A stretch of 64,000 nt of DNA from Acridotheres tristis (taxonomy: Eukaryota; Chordata; Aves; Passeriformes; Sturnidae), in NCBI GenBank assembly GCA_037013685.1, contig CM072884.1, forward strand, positions 111,950,048 to 112,014,047. Direction: 5' to 3'. Shown in pieces: positions 60,965 through 64,000 of the stretch (position 1 is its first letter; each line of letters begins with the position of its first letter). The notes beneath the pieces are model-generated. The model did no database searches. It worked only from the letters and a program-made list of their open reading frames with translations, and was not told where the DNA came from. Position numbers and translations under genes: made by a program.

Positions 60965-63155
60965 ATTGTGGTTGTTCAAAGCATGATTTTTTTTCCTCTT
61001 CTGAAGAGATGATTTTCCTTTCATCATGTGCCAGCAGCAGACTGGGGTGCAGAACAACTCCTGGGAGGATTTCCTTTGTGCCACCACAGATTAAGCACAT
61101 TAAATCCTACCAGCCTGTACCACTCCTGACTCCAGTTTTCGGGCCACTTCAGCAGTTTTTGCCACTCTCCCACAACCCCAAGAAATGTTCTAAGTGCAAC
61201 TTAAACCAGCCCTGGTGTTTGATATTTATCTGCTTAGATCCTCTCCAATTAAATGCTTTAGTGGTCAAAACTGGGGCACCACAGGAGACCCAAATGTGCC
61301 TCCAGTCAAGGCATTGCTTAAAAACTTTAAAAGAACTGAAAAGAAAGAAAAAGTGATGCATTATAGGAACTGAATCCATCATAACTGCTGTTCATTAAGT
61401 GTCTCCTTCTGTGGTGCCCACAATGTAAATCTGAGCTTACCTTCCCAGAAGAACAAAGTTACTTTTAGCACATGAAGGAGCTTTTAAAAGCTTGATCTTT
61501 TAAAGTCTACGGGAAAATAAGCATTGAAAAAATACAGGAAAATCTTGACCTTGGGGAGGGAAAGAGGGATAAGATAATGATCACAATAAAATGGTTGTGA
61601 GTGTGATTTCACCATCAGGAACGCTGCAGTAGGAATTTGAGATTTCTTATCGCTCATGAAGAGGGACAAAGCCTAAACAATTGGGTCAGGAATATTTTTT
61701 AGGAACAAACAAGGCAAGCTGAGTTTGCTGTGACTCCTGGATTCAGTTTTGAGGTCAGAAGGGCCCAGTTCTTTACCTTGCCCGACCTCCTTCAACAACA
61801 CAAACCTCACCATTTCCTCCAGCCATTCCTGCAATGAACTGAGGGAACAGGTTCATTACTCCTCCATTGATATCCAGAAAACAAAAAAAAAAACCCTACA
61901 GGAATTCAGTCACCTCCATCAGTTTTAGCCCAAACATGTATTCCTGCCAAAGTTCAGCCACTACTGTGTTGCTGTTTGGTTGGGTTTTTTTGTTTTCCGT
62001 CTATCACAAAAGATGTGTTCTGCCCTGTGAAAGTGCCCACACGTCAGTCAGGGAATAAGAAACAATCCCACATCCCCGAGGTGACTCACACACCTCGTGG
62101 ATACTGAATCACCACTGGGATGAGGTGAACATGTGCTGTGCAAAGCAGAGGCTGGAAGGATTTCAGCCAAAACACTCAGAGAGCGCTGCTGCAAATTAGG
62201 GAATTCACGAAGAGCAGCAGCTCTGAGGGGTTGTTTGTAACCCAAAGGGCTAAGCTAACAATTCCCAAATGCTTCTGGCTGTCACCCCTATAAAGACACT
62301 GTTCATTTTGTGTGCCCTCAAACCCAGAGAAATATAGAAAAGTCAGCTTGGTTTTGTCTAGCTCTAGCCCAGAGACTCTCCTGAGCAGTTCACACTCCAG
62401 ATCTGGGCACTATTGGGCTAAAATATTGTTTGTTTAGTCCTAGCCATAAAGGAATAGTCTGTAAAACTCCACAGACCACCCAAAAATCCCTTTGTGGTAG
62501 CACAGCACAGATACCCTGCAGAGGCTCTGGAAACTCCATTCATGAGCAACCTGGCCAAGGCTATACTGGAAGCACATGAAATTATGGGAACTGAGTCACA
62601 GATCCCAGCACACTTTGGATGTTTTTATAGGTTAAAAGTAAATAGTCCTTAAGAGATTTTTTTTTTCCCCCATATGAAGGTGATTTGGGCTGATTATTTT
62701 GTTCAGGGCTGGACCCATGACGTTTTGTTGTTGCTTGAACTGAGAAGTTCATGTGTTAAAACGCTGTTCCAGGGCTGCAGCTGATTGTGTGCAGGTTAAT
62801 AGATGAGCTTTTGTCAAGGACATTGTGAAAACACATTTCCACAAGACATTATTGTCTGGACACGTGAGCAAATATTTGCCTAAAAAGTCTAATTAACCAT
62901 TGTTCAAGAACTGCCACCTGCCCCTGGCTTTTCTGGCACTCTCCTGGAAGGGGCTGCATTGTGCAGCAGTGCCTTCAGCCAACATTTCCACAGGAGCCAG
63001 CTCCTGACCAACAATTAAGTAAACATTCATCTCACTGCCGATTATTTTAAATTTCTTTTAATAATAAAGGAAGTGTTACGAAGAAAAGGAGTAAAGGCAA
63101 CCAGTCTTGCTTTAACAGTGCTGCAGGGAAAGGAGATACGTGGCCATGGGCTGCC
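60965..63155. other. Intergenic single-copy DNA
   Basis: No gene, RNA or mobile element recognised. Confidence 0.5.
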
Positions 63156-63157
63156 AG

Positions 63158-63300
63158 AATCCCAGAATCCCAGAATCACTGAGGCTGGAAAAGACCTCCG
63201 AGGTCACCAAGTCCCAGCTGTGCCCCATGGCCACCTTGTCCCCATCGCAGAGCACTGAGTGCCACCTCCAGGTGACACCTGCAGGGATGGTGACACAAGG
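63158..63300 (-). mobile_element. CR1 LINE fragment, minus strand
   Basis: The tail shows three 8-bp units (CAGAATCC CAGAATCC CAGAATCA). GAGGCTGGAAAAGACCTCCG, CAGAGCACTGAGTGCCACCT and GCAGGGATGGTGACA follow. The repeated 8-mers are the hallmark of a CR1 3' end. Confidence 0.88.
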
Positions 63301-63304
63301 GACA

Positions 63305-64000
63305 GGCTGTGGCAGCCCGGGTGAGCCCAGCAGCAGCACAGAGGACGAGCCCATCTGTGTTGTAAAGTTCCTTTTGTCAGCTGAAGCCTGGAGAAGTGAT
63401 GACAGTCACGATGCCAAGGGATGGATGGACAAAAGAGGATTGTGCAGCTGTCCTGGAAAATGTGGTGTGTGACATGCCAGGAGGTTGGAGCAGGAGCCCT
63501 TTTGAGCAATGTCCTTTTGCCTGTCCAGTAAAGCTGCCCCAAACTGCAAATAAATGACTTCAGGGACAAACACTCGCCCACCTGCCTTAATCTTACAGAT
63601 ATATTTATACAAAGATTTATTTTGGAAAGCTACCCTCACATTCAAAGTGGAAAACCAAATATTTTTGTTTGAGAATCTTGAAGTTAAATATTTTGTTGGT
63701 TAGCATTTTGTCTTCCCAGCCCTTTCGGGTTCAAGTAGTTCAATGAATTTGATAGGAATTCAGCAAAATATTTGGGCAATTAAAATAGGTATTTTTCTTA
63801 GTTATACCCTTTGGTTAGAAATTGTTTCAGGCACTTCCACTCATGGAAACTATGACTGTCCAAAGTGATTTTTTTTCCCCCGTATTTATATCATCTTTAT
63901 TTCAAATTCCTTCTCCCAAAAATGAGTGATGTTTCTGCCTGGCTAAGCTGTGCCATGGGTTTTGTGGAGGCTGTTACTGCCTAGAAACATGTGATTGTAC
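63305..64000. other. Intergenic single-copy DNA to window end
   Basis: Nothing recognised. In mammals the next gene on this side of ERG is KCNJ15 in the opposite orientation. No part of a potassium-channel reading frame is visible here. Confidence 0.5.

Noticed and set aside
60436..61356. 306-residue frame
   Set aside because: Its central part is a CR1 3'UTR and its ends are unrelated intergenic DNA.
49200..64000. KCNJ15, expected neighbour on this side
   Set aside because: No inward-rectifier channel frame (its coding region is a single long exon) is present on either strand.

Overview
The window is vertebrate chromosomal DNA, almost certainly from a bird and probably a songbird. The evidence is nine spliced exons of an ETS-family gene with long introns, together with many 3' fragments of CR1 LINEs. 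CR1 is the dominant bird retrotransposon and its 3' end is recognisable throughout. There are also two solo endogenous-retrovirus LTRs and long purine or pyrimidine microsatellites. I see no prokaryotic features, no RNA genes and no CRISPR array.

The only gene I can support is ERG, on the + strand. Its 5' part lies left of the window. Positions 1-17242 are intron. Coding exons lie at 17243-17460, 29291-29442, 32723-32926, 33839-33919, 35835-35906, 41870-41938, 42272-42328, 43928-43975 and 46699-47219 (stop). Every splice junction is AG/GT and all reading phases join. The exons encode 473 residues: an N-terminal region with the ASSSS degron, the Pointed (PNT/SAM) domain, a chain of small linker exons, the ETS DNA-binding domain and the C-terminal activation region. 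Only the first few residues, from alternative 5' exons, are missing. A 3'UTR of about 1.5 kb ends near a strong AATAAA at 48696 followed by GT-rich DNA. Six consecutive exons (32723-43975) are phase-1 symmetric, so any of them can be skipped in frame. Two of these are known cassette exons.

The 5' intron (1-17242) carries about ten CR1 fragments and one CR1 split by a minus-strand solo LTR (13180-13605). The intron after the first exon holds CR1s, a TTTC-rich tract at 24323-24625 and an unexplained G-poor block at about 21950-22400. A second solo LTR (32094-32515) lies about 200 bp upstream of the PNT exon. The intron at 35907-41869 holds a CR1 with an 11-copy 22-bp minisatellite and a 530-bp uninterrupted purine run. 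Downstream of ERG (about 48720-64000) I see no gene. That stretch holds CR1 fragments, a 28-bp minisatellite (58984-59555) and single-copy DNA. In mammals KCNJ15 lies next on this side, but it is not reached here.

I found no new multi-gene system. The observations most worth checking are the CR1-born minisatellite, the nested LTR, the paired same-orientation LTRs around two ERG exons, the 530-bp purine run, the G-poor block and the architecture of the skippable exons.
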